Shown here: positions 25,897 through 34,941 of the stretch, one piece after another
How positions within the stretch are numbered: position 1 is the stretch's first letter
Layout: every line of letters begins with the position of its first letter
Assembly: GCA_021784595.1 (NCBI GenBank)
Contig: JAJYHT010000009.1
Location: forward strand, 93,254-157,253
From: Bacillota bacterium
GTDB lineage: Bacteria; Bacillota; Sulfobacillia; Sulfobacillales; Sulfobacillaceae
Direction: 5' to 3'
Length of the DNA stretch: 64,000 nt
Made by a program: the position numbers and the translations under genes
The notes under the pieces: generated by a model
What the model was told of the DNA's origin: nothing
The model's database searches: none
Seen by the model: the letters and a program-made list of their open reading frames with translations, nothing else

Positions 25897-26633
25897 TAAA
25901 GAGCACCTCCGGGCAGTGTGTCATAAAGTGACTGTAACACTCGGATTTCTTCGGGCGAAGGGTCGGGAACCACCGACAGCGGGGATTGAAAAGGGATGTG
26001 CCATCCGCTCATGTCCAAAATCTCTTCGTAGGTATGACTTGGCATGAGCGAAAGACAGATCATTTCACCCTCAGAGTCAAAGCCAAACAGCCCAAGATCG
26101 GTAACTACGCGCCAGGGACCGCCACCATCGGTCCGACAACCGCCCGGGGGGTGCCCCGGAGAGGTAACAAAATCGATTTTAGCGGCAAAGCGTTCGCGGC
26201 TATGGGGCAAAATTGTAATGGTGCGGCGCGCATGGTGAGCTATGTCGGCCGCTCCTCCCGAACCGGCTAGTCGAATGGTAGGATGTTCATAGGAGCCGAT
26301 TGTCGTGGAATTGAGATTTCCCCGGCTGTCGATTTGCGCCGCTCCAAGAAACCCGATGTCGATCCATCCCGTTTGCAGATATTGACTGAAGAGTTCGCCC
26401 ATCGGTAAAACTGCCAGCGATTCCTCCACCAAAGTCCCATCTCCAATTGAGAGCGGGAGTTTTTTGGGCCTGGCGTCTATTATCCCCGATTCATAAATCA
26501 TGACGAGATTGGGTGCATGAAGCCGTTTGGCTAAATTAGCGGCTACATTGGGCGTACCCACGCCGACCAGCACCCGTTGTTGGTCTTCTAGAAGGCGTGC
26601 ACTAATGATTGCCATAACATCCCGGTTATTCAT
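25896..26633 (-). CDS. CoA-transferase family I, subunit B (glutaconate/IpdB-like)
   Basis: The 245-residue protein has VGVGTPNVAANLAKRLHAPN, the YESGIID segment (family I beta subunits carry the catalytic Glu in a similar strand) and GSGGAADIAHHARR, as in glutaconate CoA-transferase subunit B and the related IpdB. It should form an A2B2-type enzyme with the protein encoded just upstream. The ATG chosen has GGAGGG at good distance; a longer open extension to 26678 would start inside subunit A without a ribosome site. It overlaps subunit A by four bases and the aminotransferase by one. Confidence 0.83.
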   Translation of the reverse strand: MNNRDVMAIISARLLEDQQRVLVGVGTPNVAANLAKRLHAPNLVMIYESGIIDARPKKLPLSIGDGTLVEESLAVLPMGELFSQYLQTGWIDIGFLGAAQIDSRGNLNSTTIGSYEHPTIRLAGSGGAADIAHHARRTITILPHSRERFAAKIDFVTSPGHPPGGCRTDGGGPWRVVTDLGLFGFDSEGEMICLSLMPSHTYEEILDMSGWHIPFQSPLSVVPDPSPEEIRVLQSLYDTLPGGAL

Positions 26634-27526
26634 AACATCCCTCCAACCACGAGGTGGTTGAGATAGTCTTGGCCCCACTTGGACAGGTACTGTTCATGAT
26701 TGGCTGTCCCGTAAATCCATTCCTCAAGCCACGCCTGACAACGCTCGGCATCTTTGGCAATCGCCGTCCACTGCTGGTAAAAACGTGTATCGCGCTCATA
26801 GAGGCCGCTGGCATAGGATGGATGAGCCCCCATTGGCACGTGGGCTACGGCCGACACCCGAAAACCAGGAAGCAGCAACTCTCCCCGCCTTGTCCTCAAA
26901 ACATCAGCCGGATAAAAAGATTCCGTGGTGGCTACTACGGTTTTGGCGGCTAACGCGGCTTCTTTCATTTCCCCTACCAGACCAGATACATAGAGATTGC
27001 CATCACTATCGGCGGCTTGCACGTGCACCCAGGTCACGTCCGGATTGAGGGCGGGCACCGTGGGAACCGCCGCCCCAGTGTAAGGGCAGGTGACGGTGGC
27101 AGCCGGGCGTCTTAGCACGAGGTCCGTGATGGGAGATTTCAAGGGCCAAAATGGCAGTCCGGCTGCACCAGCCTCCAGTCTAGCCACCATTTCAAAGTGC
27201 GTGTACTCCTCAAGGGAAATGTCACCCTGTTCGACGGCGCGTCGAAACGCCGGTAAAAGGCCTACACCGGGATTGCCCGCATAGCTGAAGACCAAGCGAT
27301 CGGCAACGCCGGCTGCGATCATCTGATCATAAATCAAGTCGGGTGTGGCACGGCATAAAGTGAGGTGGGACTTTTTTTGACGAATGATTTCGTGAGCGGC
27401 GGCAAAAGGTATCAGATGACTAAAACCAGCCATATATAAGGTCATCCCGTCCTCGATATATTCTCTGACCAGTGCATCCAGCGTTAGTTGTCGCGTAGTG
27501 ATTCCTCCTCTCCTTGCAATGGCCAT
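26630..27526 (-). CDS. CoA-transferase family I, subunit A (glutaconate/IpdA-like)
   Basis: This about 298-residue protein shows GMTLYMAGFSHLIPFAAAHE and TPDLIYDQMIAAG, close to the glutaconate CoA-transferase alpha/IpdA pattern, and SYAGNPGVGLL, where family members bind the CoA side. With subunit B it moves CoA between acyl-CoA and a free acid; glutaconate, glutarate, 3-oxoadipate or a ring-cleavage acid are all possible. The start ATG overlaps the end of the IclR gene by about 43 bp; no in-frame start follows the later AGGAGAGGAGG, which is unusual. Order IclR-A-B suggests the regulator controls this pathway. Confidence 0.8.
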   Translation of the reverse strand: MAIARRGGITTRQLTLDALVREYIEDGMTLYMAGFSHLIPFAAAHEIIRQKKSHLTLCRATPDLIYDQMIAAGVADRLVFSYAGNPGVGLLPAFRRAVEQGDISLEEYTHFEMVARLEAGAAGLPFWPLKSPITDLVLRRPAATVTCPYTGAAVPTVPALNPDVTWVHVQAADSDGNLYVSGLVGEMKEAALAAKTVVATTESFYPADVLRTRRGELLLPGFRVSAVAHVPMGAHPSYASGLYERDTRFYQQWTAIAKDAERCQAWLEEWIYGTANHEQYLSKWGQDYLNHLVVGGML

Positions 27527-28284
27527 CCAAGCGATTGCGAAATCGTTTTGGCCGCCTCGAGCAGTGCGCTCTGATGTGTGCTCAGAAGTTTTTGCGCGGG
27601 CATGGTTAAGCGGTGGGCCGATAAATTGATGGCAGCCACAACGTGGCCCGAATGGTCGCGAATAGGGGCTGCCATGGAACATAACCCTTCATCTAATTCG
27701 CGGTCTGCAATCGAAACCCCTAAACGCGCAATTTGGCGCAAATCCGCTTCTAGCATGTCAAAATCAGTGCGCGTGCGGCGAGTGAACTGCTGCCAAGGGG
27801 CAGGACCTAAACGACGTTGACGCTCTTGGGGAGTCATGCCGAACAACAACACTTTGCCTAGTGAGGTGGCATGCAAAGGAAGTCGCGAACCGACATCGAG
27901 CGTGGTGGACAATATCCGGTGGGGAACGGCGACGCGTGCCACGTACACCGCGTCTTTTCCGTCGGCCACCGCAATATTGCTGGCTTCGCCAGTCATTCGG
28001 GTCAGCTCCTCGAGTACGGGATGGGCCAAGTCGGGAATGTTCAGACCGTCCAGGTAATGTCGGCTTAGTTGCAACACTTTGGGGTTTAGACGAAACTTTC
28101 CGGTGTCCAACAGATCAACGTATCCGATGTCGCGCAACGTAAGCAAGAGGCGACGCGAGGTGGCTTTATTCAAGCCCACTGCGCGACCGGCTTCGGTGGC
28201 GGTCAAACTCGGCCGCTGGGCGGTGAATGCCTCTAAAATGGCGAAGGCTTTTTCAATTGACTGAACAAAGTAGCGCGGCGGCAT
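27484..28284 (-). CDS. IclR-family transcriptional regulator
   Basis: The 266-residue protein has an N-terminal winged helix (FVQSIEKAFAILEAF; AVGLNKATSRRLLLTL about 36-52) and an effector domain with SRLPLHATSLGKVLL and DRELDEGLCSMAAPI, typical of the PcaR/PobR branch that senses aromatic or dicarboxylic acids. It starts four bases after the dehydrogenase stop, so it is part of the same minus-strand transcript. Members of this branch often activate or repress beta-ketoadipate-type pathways, which fits the adjoining CoA-transferase. Effector unknown. Confidence 0.87.
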   Translation of the reverse strand: MPPRYFVQSIEKAFAILEAFTAQRPSLTATEAGRAVGLNKATSRRLLLTLRDIGYVDLLDTGKFRLNPKVLQLSRHYLDGLNIPDLAHPVLEELTRMTGEASNIAVADGKDAVYVARVAVPHRILSTTLDVGSRLPLHATSLGKVLLFGMTPQERQRRLGPAPWQQFTRRTRTDFDMLEADLRQIARLGVSIADRELDEGLCSMAAPIRDHSGHVVAAINLSAHRLTMPAQKLLSTHQSALLEAAKTISQSLGWPLQGEEESLRDN

Positions 28285-28287
28285 CGC

Positions 28288-29847
28288 TTAGTATCGCACC
28301 TTCTCTGTGATGGTTTGAGCTTCTAAAAAAAATCCTAGGTAGTCGGGGCTGCCCACTTTGGGGCCAGTGCCCGATCCCTTATACCCGCCAAACGGATGCA
28401 CTCCCGCCATGGCTCCTGTCGATGACCGATTTAAATATAAATTACCGACATAAAAATCCTGGCGGGCGGATGCCAGCCGCTTGGGAGATCGGGTAAACAC
28501 TGCGCCGGTTAAGGCATATTCGCAATCATTGGCTAGTTCTAACGCTTGAGAAAAGGTGTCTGCTGGCGTAAAGGTTAGCACGGGTCCGAAGATCTCCTCC
28601 CGAAAAAGGGGAGAACTGGTCAGGACGTCGGCCACAATCAAGGGCGAAACCACATAGCCAGCCTGATCCAGCCGACCGCCGGACAACACCACCCGTTCTT
28701 TCATTTGGGCGATTTCTTGGTAGTGAAGGACCTTAGACACGGCTTTTTGGTTGATCAAGGGACCATAAGGGGCATTGTCTTGGGGCAGACCTACCTGGTC
28801 CGGCAGTCGTTTGGCTTCTGTTGCCACGCGTTCTATCAATTCATCGTAAATCGGCCGCATGGCGATGACGCGCGAAGTAGCCGAACATTTTTGGCCTTGG
28901 TAACCAAAAGCCGATGATAATATTTCGCTGACAGCCCACGACAGGTCGGCATCATCCGCTACGACGGTGGCATTTTTCCCGCCCATTTCGGTCATCACGC
29001 GTTTGAAATGGGTTTGTCCTACAGACATGGCAGCCCCTATGTGATGAATTTGGGTACCGACCGCACGCGAACCCACAAAAGCTACGAAGCGGATGCGTGG
29101 ATGGGAGACCAGGGCTGGTCCGAGGGTAGCGCCGTCGCCCGTAATTAAGTTGACGACGCCCGGCGGCAGCCCCGCATCATCCAGAATGTCGACCAATTGG
29201 TGGGCAATCACGGAAGCATCTTCAGCGGGTTTGAAGACCACCGTGTTGCCGGCCGCAATGGCGGCTACAATCATTCCCACGGGTAGTGTGGTAGGAAAGT
29301 TGAAAGGCGATATCACGGCACCGACCCCGAGCGGTCGGTACCGATATTGGTTGAATTCCGAGGCTAAAGGCTGAATGGCCTGGCCTTCACTCCACCGTAG
29401 CAGTTCACGCGCATTCCATTCAAAATGGTCGATGGCTTCTGCCACCTCGCCGTCTGCTTGCGACCAATTTTTGCCCACTTCCACTGCGATCCAAGCCAGC
29501 ATGTGGCGGCGTCGTTGACGCAAGAGATGTCCTGCTCGCAACAGCAGTGCAGCGCGGTCCCAGGCCGGGACTTGAGACCAGTGCCGAAATGCGCTTTCTG
29601 CTGCCAAGACGGCTTTTTCCACATCATCCGGTTCGGCAGCCGACAAATGTCCCACCACTTCTGCTGGCTGGGCGGGATTAATGGAATCGAACAGGGTCTT
29701 CCCAGCGCGGCGCTGGGACCCAATGCGAAGGTCGTAGGTCTGTCCTAGTTGGGTGCGAACTTGTGCTACGGCATGAACCATTTGGTCCATTTCGATAACG
29801 GAACTGAAATCAAGAAACGGCTCGTTTTGAAAGGGGAACAATCCCAT
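28288..29847 (-). CDS. rocA: 1-Pyrroline-5-carboxylate (glutamate semialdehyde) dehydrogenase-type aldehyde dehydrogenase
   Basis: The 519-residue protein is an aldehyde dehydrogenase of the P5C dehydrogenase branch: SPFNFPTTLPVGMIVAA and VVFKPAEDASV for NAD binding, TEMGGKNATVV with the general-base Glu, and the nucleophile Cys in GYQGQKCSATSR. RocA-type enzymes oxidise glutamate-5-semialdehyde to glutamate. With an aminotransferase upstream this would complete ornithine or proline-type breakdown, but a semialdehyde from another omega-amino acid is also possible given the CoA-transferase downstream. The ATG has GAGGAGG upstream. The gene name rests on similarity alone. Confidence 0.8.
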   Translation of the reverse strand: MGLFPFQNEPFLDFSSVIEMDQMVHAVAQVRTQLGQTYDLRIGSQRRAGKTLFDSINPAQPAEVVGHLSAAEPDDVEKAVLAAESAFRHWSQVPAWDRAALLLRAGHLLRQRRRHMLAWIAVEVGKNWSQADGEVAEAIDHFEWNARELLRWSEGQAIQPLASEFNQYRYRPLGVGAVISPFNFPTTLPVGMIVAAIAAGNTVVFKPAEDASVIAHQLVDILDDAGLPPGVVNLITGDGATLGPALVSHPRIRFVAFVGSRAVGTQIHHIGAAMSVGQTHFKRVMTEMGGKNATVVADDADLSWAVSEILSSAFGYQGQKCSATSRVIAMRPIYDELIERVATEAKRLPDQVGLPQDNAPYGPLINQKAVSKVLHYQEIAQMKERVVLSGGRLDQAGYVVSPLIVADVLTSSPLFREEIFGPVLTFTPADTFSQALELANDCEYALTGAVFTRSPKRLASARQDFYVGNLYLNRSSTGAMAGVHPFGGYKGSGTGPKVGSPDYLGFFLEAQTITEKVRY

Positions 29848-29885
29848 GGCATTTCCTCCTCTGCTTAATCTGGGGTTTGAAGGCC

Positions 29886-31154
29886 TTAGCGGTTTGAGGA
29901 CAACTCGGCAATGAGACGGGCAATAGTATGCAATGCATCGGTAAAGAGTGTGCGATCAATGTTTAGCGGGGGCATGAGGCGAATGACCTCATGACGCAAC
30001 CCAGCCGCATGCAAGATGATGTGCTCCTCGAGCGCTTTCGCGATCAATTGACGGACCAGTCCAGGGCCGTTTTCCCCGCTAAATTCCACGGCTACCATGA
30101 GTCCTTGGCCGCGCACATCGCATACCTGGGGCAACTCGGCCAGAGCGCCTAAAATATCCAATGCTACGTTTCCCAGTGCGCTGGCATGCGCCGTGAGATT
30201 TTCCTTTTCAATGGTGCGCAGGGTGGCTAAGCCCGTGGCGCAGGCCAAAGGATTGCCGCCAAAGGTGGTCCCGTGCGTACCCGCCGTCCAAGCCTGCATG
30301 AGATCCCGCCGCCCAGCCAACGCAGAAATGGGAAGACCTCCCCCTAATGCTTTGCCCATGATGATTAAGTCTGGTCGGATGGCAGTGTGCTGATATGCAA
30401 ACATGCGACCCGTTCGGCCAATGCCGGACTGCACCTCGTCCACCGCCAATATGATGCCGTTGCGAGCGGCGACATCAGCCAACCATTCTAAAAATCCCGG
30501 CGGTGGGATGATATAACCGCCTTCTCCTTGAATGGGCTCGACGACGATGGCGGCTACCCGCTCAGGGCCAATTTCGTTGTCAAACACCGTTTGCAGTTGG
30601 CGTTGGGTTTCCTGAAGAGCCTGGTTTGGGGTCAGGCCCAGACGGGTAGGGGCAGGATAGTCCACATGGTAGACAGAGGGCAGGAGTGGTTCATAAGCAG
30701 AGCGGTAACGAGCAGCCGAAGCGGTCAAGCTGAGAGCTCCTAGCGTACGCCCATGAAACGCTCCACGAAATGCGATGATGCCAGGACGCCCAGTCGCGAG
30801 GCGTGACAATTTGATGGCGGCTTCCACCGCTTCGGTGCCGGAATTGCCAAAAAACAGTTGATATTGGGGTCCTACCGTCGCTAAGATGGCTTCAGCAAAA
30901 TCAATCACCACATCCTGGTAGCCGGTTCCTCCGTATAGATGAAGGTGGCGCTGGGCTTGTTCGGCTAATGCGGCCATTACCTCGGGATGTCGGTAGCCTA
31001 ACGCATTGACCGCAATGCCAGTGGCTAAATCCAAATAGCGTTCGCCACTTTCTGTCTCCAGGAAAGAGCCGCTGCCGGAACGGATGTGGAGCGTGGTTTC
31101 CATCGGCACGACGCCAGCCAAACTATTTGAGTATCGCGCAGCAATATTGGACAT
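29886..31154 (-). CDS. Class III aminotransferase, GabT/ornithine-aminotransferase-like
   Basis: The 422-residue protein has LDLATGIAVNALGYRHPEV, NSGTEAVEAAIKLSR, FHGRTLGALSLT, EPIQGEGGY, LAVDEVQSGIGRTG and the Schiff-base Lys in IIMGKALGGGLPISAL. This is the 4-aminobutyrate/ornithine/acetylornithine group of class III transaminases. It lies between an amino-acid permease and the P5C-type dehydrogenase, so its product semialdehyde is probably the dehydrogenase substrate. GABA, ornithine, 5-aminovalerate or beta-alanine type donors cannot be separated by eye. The ATG follows GAGGAGTG. Confidence 0.85.
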   Translation of the reverse strand: MSNIAARYSNSLAGVVPMETTLHIRSGSGSFLETESGERYLDLATGIAVNALGYRHPEVMAALAEQAQRHLHLYGGTGYQDVVIDFAEAILATVGPQYQLFFGNSGTEAVEAAIKLSRLATGRPGIIAFRGAFHGRTLGALSLTASAARYRSAYEPLLPSVYHVDYPAPTRLGLTPNQALQETQRQLQTVFDNEIGPERVAAIVVEPIQGEGGYIIPPPGFLEWLADVAARNGIILAVDEVQSGIGRTGRMFAYQHTAIRPDLIIMGKALGGGLPISALAGRRDLMQAWTAGTHGTTFGGNPLACATGLATLRTIEKENLTAHASALGNVALDILGALAELPQVCDVRGQGLMVAVEFSGENGPGLVRQLIAKALEEHIILHAAGLRHEVIRLMPPLNIDRTLFTDALHTIARLIAELSSNR

Positions 31155-31184
31155 TCGATAACACTCCTCACAGATGTCTTAGTT

Positions 31185-31223
31185 GGGAACACAATGCGTA
31201 CTAGTGGTACGCATTGCGTTCCC
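31185..31223 (-). terminator. Strong inverted repeat downstream of the permease
   Basis: GGGAACACAATGCGTA and TACGCATTGCGTTCCC pair at 14 of 16 positions around a 7-base loop. On the permease transcript the T-run precedes the hairpin instead of following it, so this is not a canonical terminator; it may trim or stabilise the message between the permease and aminotransferase. Confidence 0.4.
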
Positions 31224-31231
31224 CAAAAAAA

Positions 31232-32842
31232 TTACAGACTGAGACTTTGCGCTTCCTGAGCAACCTTGTGGGCTTCCGGCAAGGAGTCGGTTTTGTGGCC
31301 TGAGGCCACGGCCCAGTAATAGAAAGCGATCGATACGATGGCTACTATGATATCATCCCAAGGCGCTTTAATGGCATTGGTGCCGCCAAAGGTTCCAAAT
31401 TTGGCCATCACGAGGATGAACAGAAAGTACACGATAAGCCAGATGGCGCTTTTGACATCGCGCCACGAGCGATTGGGATCCTTGGCAAAGTAAAAGGCGT
31501 AAACGGCGAGGCCGATTAAAGTCATCAGCAGCAGCCAGCCATCAGTCGGCCAACCCGTCCAGTAAAAAATCAGGCTGCCAATCACAAAACCGATGGGTCC
31601 GAGCCATGAGATTTTGCCGACTTTGTAGGGGCGATGCAGTTCGGGCGCGGTGCGGCGGAGAACCACAGCGCTCACGGGGCCGAGCATATAGGTTAGAATG
31701 GTCGCGCTCGAAAGCACTCCCACTAGTTTTTGCCAGCTGGGGAACGGCAACAAGAACAGCAATCCCATGACAAAAGACAGGTAAATGGCGCTCGATGGAA
31801 CGCCTTTGCTGTTAAGCGATAAAAAGGTCTTGGGGAAATAACCGTTGCGGGAAAAAGCCAAAATACCGCGTGGAGTGCCTGCGGAGTACACAAGGCCGGT
31901 TCCGAACGGAGACAAGATGGCGTCGCCATAAAGAATCACGGCTACCCAGGTGAGGTTTAGCGCGACAGCCAAGTTAGCGTAAGGCGAGGCGAATGCCAGC
32001 GATACCCACCCTTTAGCTAAATCGTGTCCCGGCACGGCGCCGATAAAGACTAATTGCAGCAAGATATATAAAATGCCCACGGTGCTCATGGCCAAAATAA
32101 AAGCGCGGGGCAAGTCATGCTGCGGATCCTTTGCCTCGCCGGCTAGATCCATCATGGGGCGAAACCCGGTGTAGGCGAAAATGATGCCTCCGGTCGATAT
32201 GGCTGCGAATACACCGCCCCAATGATAGGGCATGAAACCGCCATAGTGGGTAAAGTCGGCGGGATGAAAGCCCACGATCAAAAAGGCGATGACAGTCAGG
32301 GTGGGCGCCGCGAACTTGATAAACGTGACGGGGGTGTTGACCTTGGCATATAGTTTGACGCCCAAGTAGTTTACGCCAAAAAACACCGCGACCAAAATGG
32401 CCGCTACGATGAATCCCAAACCCGTAAGCGATCCCGAGGTGGCATTGTACAGCCCGTGAAGGTAACTTGAAGAGTATTGAATCACAGCCTCTGCCTCAAT
32501 GGGCGGTATGCCTGCCCAAGAAATCAGTGCAGCCCAGCCAATTAAAAAGCTGACTAAACGTCCATGGGTATACTGGGGATATCGTATCACGCCTCCAGCT
32601 TCAGGCAACATGCCAGCCAATTCCGCAAACGTGAGACCCAAGATAATCACGGCGATGGCACCAATGCCCCACGACAATAAAGCCGCCGGGCCCGCAATGG
32701 TTGCGGCTGTCATCGAGGCAAAGAGCCAACCAGACCCAATAAGTCCGCCAATGGCCGTCATGGTTAAGTCGATCAGGGTTAATTCGCGACGCAAGTGACG
32801 TCCAGATCCGTCGTTCGGGGTTGTTTTCACCATCCACCTCAT
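31232..32842 (-). CDS. APC-superfamily amino-acid permease
   Basis: The 536-residue protein has about twelve to fourteen hydrophobic segments and opens with LTLIDLTMTAIGGLIGSGWLF, the glycine-rich first helix of APC transporters, with FAELAGMLPEAGG in helix 2. The overall pattern resembles proton-coupled aspartate/glutamate-type permeases such as YveA, but the substrate is not certain. It is the first gene of the minus-strand catabolic operon and probably imports the amino acid degraded by it. Several nearby start codons exist (ATG, ATG, GTG in the first five codons) around GAGGTGG; the exact start is uncertain. Confidence 0.85.
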   Translation of the reverse strand: MRWMVKTTPNDGSGRHLRRELTLIDLTMTAIGGLIGSGWLFASMTAATIAGPAALLSWGIGAIAVIILGLTFAELAGMLPEAGGVIRYPQYTHGRLVSFLIGWAALISWAGIPPIEAEAVIQYSSSYLHGLYNATSGSLTGLGFIVAAILVAVFFGVNYLGVKLYAKVNTPVTFIKFAAPTLTVIAFLIVGFHPADFTHYGGFMPYHWGGVFAAISTGGIIFAYTGFRPMMDLAGEAKDPQHDLPRAFILAMSTVGILYILLQLVFIGAVPGHDLAKGWVSLAFASPYANLAVALNLTWVAVILYGDAILSPFGTGLVYSAGTPRGILAFSRNGYFPKTFLSLNSKGVPSSAIYLSFVMGLLFLLPFPSWQKLVGVLSSATILTYMLGPVSAVVLRRTAPELHRPYKVGKISWLGPIGFVIGSLIFYWTGWPTDGWLLLMTLIGLAVYAFYFAKDPNRSWRDVKSAIWLIVYFLFILVMAKFGTFGGTNAIKAPWDDIIVAIVSIAFYYWAVASGHKTDSLPEAHKVAQEAQSLSL

Positions 32843-33453
32843 CCTTTCACTAGATGTAGTAATTGCGGCACGCTAGCGACAATAGTTCGCTTTATAATCG
32901 CAGGTGAGCCGAATTATTCGCATTGTTCGACACCAATCGTCAAAAATCCTCTTAATTTTGGACAACTCTAATTGTTTTGTGGAAGAGCTTGGAAATCTTT
33001 TATTCATCTAAGAATTGCGGTTGCCGCTATACAGCGCAAGTGTGCCCGAACCATGGGGGAGCAAGGCCCGCTTATCATAAAATAGTGGTATCATGCGGCA
33101 ACCCAGAAAGTGGGTGACATAATGAGGGTAAATGTTAATGAGGGGCGTCGAGAATAAAAAATGCGACTATCCTTCACTTGAGCGATTTACATGGTCGGAC
33201 AGCCTCCGGCAGCAGTTCCCCTCGAGGATTAAACAAACTGAACTCTTCCGTTACTCAAGTTGCGCAAACGCTCTGCCGGGACCCTGGGGCTCGGGGATGG
33301 CGCATGGTTCGGCTAAAGGACTCTGAAAGTTGTGTAACTCCGTGCTGCCTTGACAGCCATTTTTGGGGCCCCTCGCGCATATGAGTGTTTTTCAAGTGGC
33401 TGATGATTCGCTACACTAAGTGCAATTCATTTCTCATAAGAGGTCTAAACATT
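32843..33453. other. 611-bp divergent intergenic region
   Basis: Between the divergent permease and MFS genes. Two overlapping short frames on the plus strand (33132-33384) lack ribosome sites and family similarity, so I do not call them. A possible minus-strand promoter for the permease is TTGACG near 32938 with an AATAAT-like -10 about 18-19 bases on. TAAGAGG at 33438-33444 serves the MFS gene. No riboswitch-like pattern recognised. Confidence 0.4.
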
Positions 33454-34653
33454 ATGCCATCTTCATTTCCCTGGAGCCGTCAGCAAGCCCGCCGATTTTT
33501 TCCCGGACTCAGCCTTTACTATGCGGCGGAAAATATTTGGCGGGTGGTGTTGCTGTGGCAGGTGCTGACGCTGACTCATTCACCTTGGTGGATGGCGGTG
33601 TCCGTCGCGGCCGACATGCTTCCCGTGCTATTAGTAGGGGTCTGGGGTCCACACCGGGGCGGCGGACGGACCCTCTCCGGCCTGGCTGCCTGGCAGGCGG
33701 GAGCGATGTTGGTGGGTGCTGTCTTGGGCGGACATAGCGCCATTGTCCTGGTTGTATTGGCTGCGATCAATGGCTGGTGGTCGGCTCGGGTGGTGCCTTC
33801 CGCGCAGGCTCTCTTGATGCGGAGCACACCACCGGGCGATTTGAGCCGGGCCTCCGCTAGATATGAACTGGCTTCGCGGATTGGAATTTTGGTGGGCCCG
33901 GCGCTGGGAGGGCTCAGCCTAACGGTGATGCCAGTGGCGGTCATTTTGGGAGGTTTGGCGGTACTCTTTGTCGCAGCACAAGGATTATGGCGTTCCATGT
34001 CGGATGAAACATTGATTGCGCCTACAGGGATGAAGGGAGGAGGTTTCAAAGAATTTGGCCAGACTCTGAAAATTGTGACGCGGGATCCCTTTTTGGGTAT
34101 GGCTTTGTCCGTTCGGGGATTGACCAACTTGCTTTGGCCAGCGTTTACCTTAGCCGTTCCGTTGCTGTCGTTAGATGTATGGCATGTTGGCTCGGCTGGT
34201 TATGGAGTCTTGCGCTCAGTCTGGGGGCTCAGCACGGTGATTGCGACCCTCTGGATTGTGCCATTGTTTGTTCGCCGCTTGCAAAACGCCTACTTTATCT
34301 CCTGGATGATTTCGGGGATCGGATTTTTTGCCATTGCGCTAAGCCCTACTTATGCTTGGGCGCTGGCGGCAGACGCGGTGGGTGCCGTAGGGGGGCCGCT
34401 GGTGCACGTGGCACTCGATACCCATATTGGACGCCATGTGGATCCTGTGCTCCAAGGGCGCGTGTTTGCATTCCAACAGTTCATTATGTCGACGCTTGCA
34501 ATGGCTGGTTTGGGATTGATTTCGGTTTCCCTTAAAAACTTTCCTCCGACTGCGGTGCTGGCTGCGGCAGGAAGCTTGATGATTGTGGCTTCCAGCCTTG
34601 GACTCTGGCTGTGGCGCCGTTCCACCATTGCCGGGAAATCCCATTGTGCTTGA
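33454..34653 (+). CDS. Major facilitator superfamily transporter (MFS_3/EntS-like exporter type)
   Basis: The 399-residue protein has about eleven to twelve hydrophobic segments and short loops. Features such as RVVPSAQALLMRSTPPGDLSRASARYEL between helices 4 and 5 are typical of the MFS_3 exporter group that includes enterobactin exporter-like and macrolide efflux-like proteins. I chose the ATG after TAAGAGG; an open extension upstream has no membrane or family pattern. Substrate unknown. It is the only plus-strand gene before the second catabolic cluster, with 288 bp between. Confidence 0.77.
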   Translation: MPSSFPWSRQQARRFFPGLSLYYAAENIWRVVLLWQVLTLTHSPWWMAVSVAADMLPVLLVGVWGPHRGGGRTLSGLAAWQAGAMLVGAVLGGHSAIVLVVLAAINGWWSARVVPSAQALLMRSTPPGDLSRASARYELASRIGILVGPALGGLSLTVMPVAVILGGLAVLFVAAQGLWRSMSDETLIAPTGMKGGGFKEFGQTLKIVTRDPFLGMALSVRGLTNLLWPAFTLAVPLLSLDVWHVGSAGYGVLRSVWGLSTVIATLWIVPLFVRRLQNAYFISWMISGIGFFAIALSPTYAWALAADAVGAVGGPLVHVALDTHIGRHVDPVLQGRVFAFQQFIMSTLAMAGLGLISVSLKNFPPTAVLAAAGSLMIVASSLGLWLWRRSTIAGKSHCA

Positions 34654-34941
34654 ACATCATAGCCGCGCACTCTCCTGCTTAGGCCAACCACCAACGGTCC
34701 CCCTTCGCTTGCAGTTCGCAGGAACGCGCTATTTGCCCGTTCATTGCCCCGGCAATCGGCTGACCCAGTCCGGATTTGCTGGCCAACGCTTCACCCTCAC
34801 GGACAGTGCGGCCGACCACACCGTGGCAGCGACGTTCTGAAACGGCCCACTCCAAAAAGGGAGGCCGCTTGAATTATCCATGGTTTTAGTCTTAGTGAAG
34901 GAATTGCTGCCGGTAGCGGCGAAATGGTTGAAGGGGGAGCC

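Noticed and set aside
33132..33384. Two overlapping short frames in the permease/MFS gap
   Set aside because: No ribosome sites, no similarity, and the frames overlap each other; probably chance.
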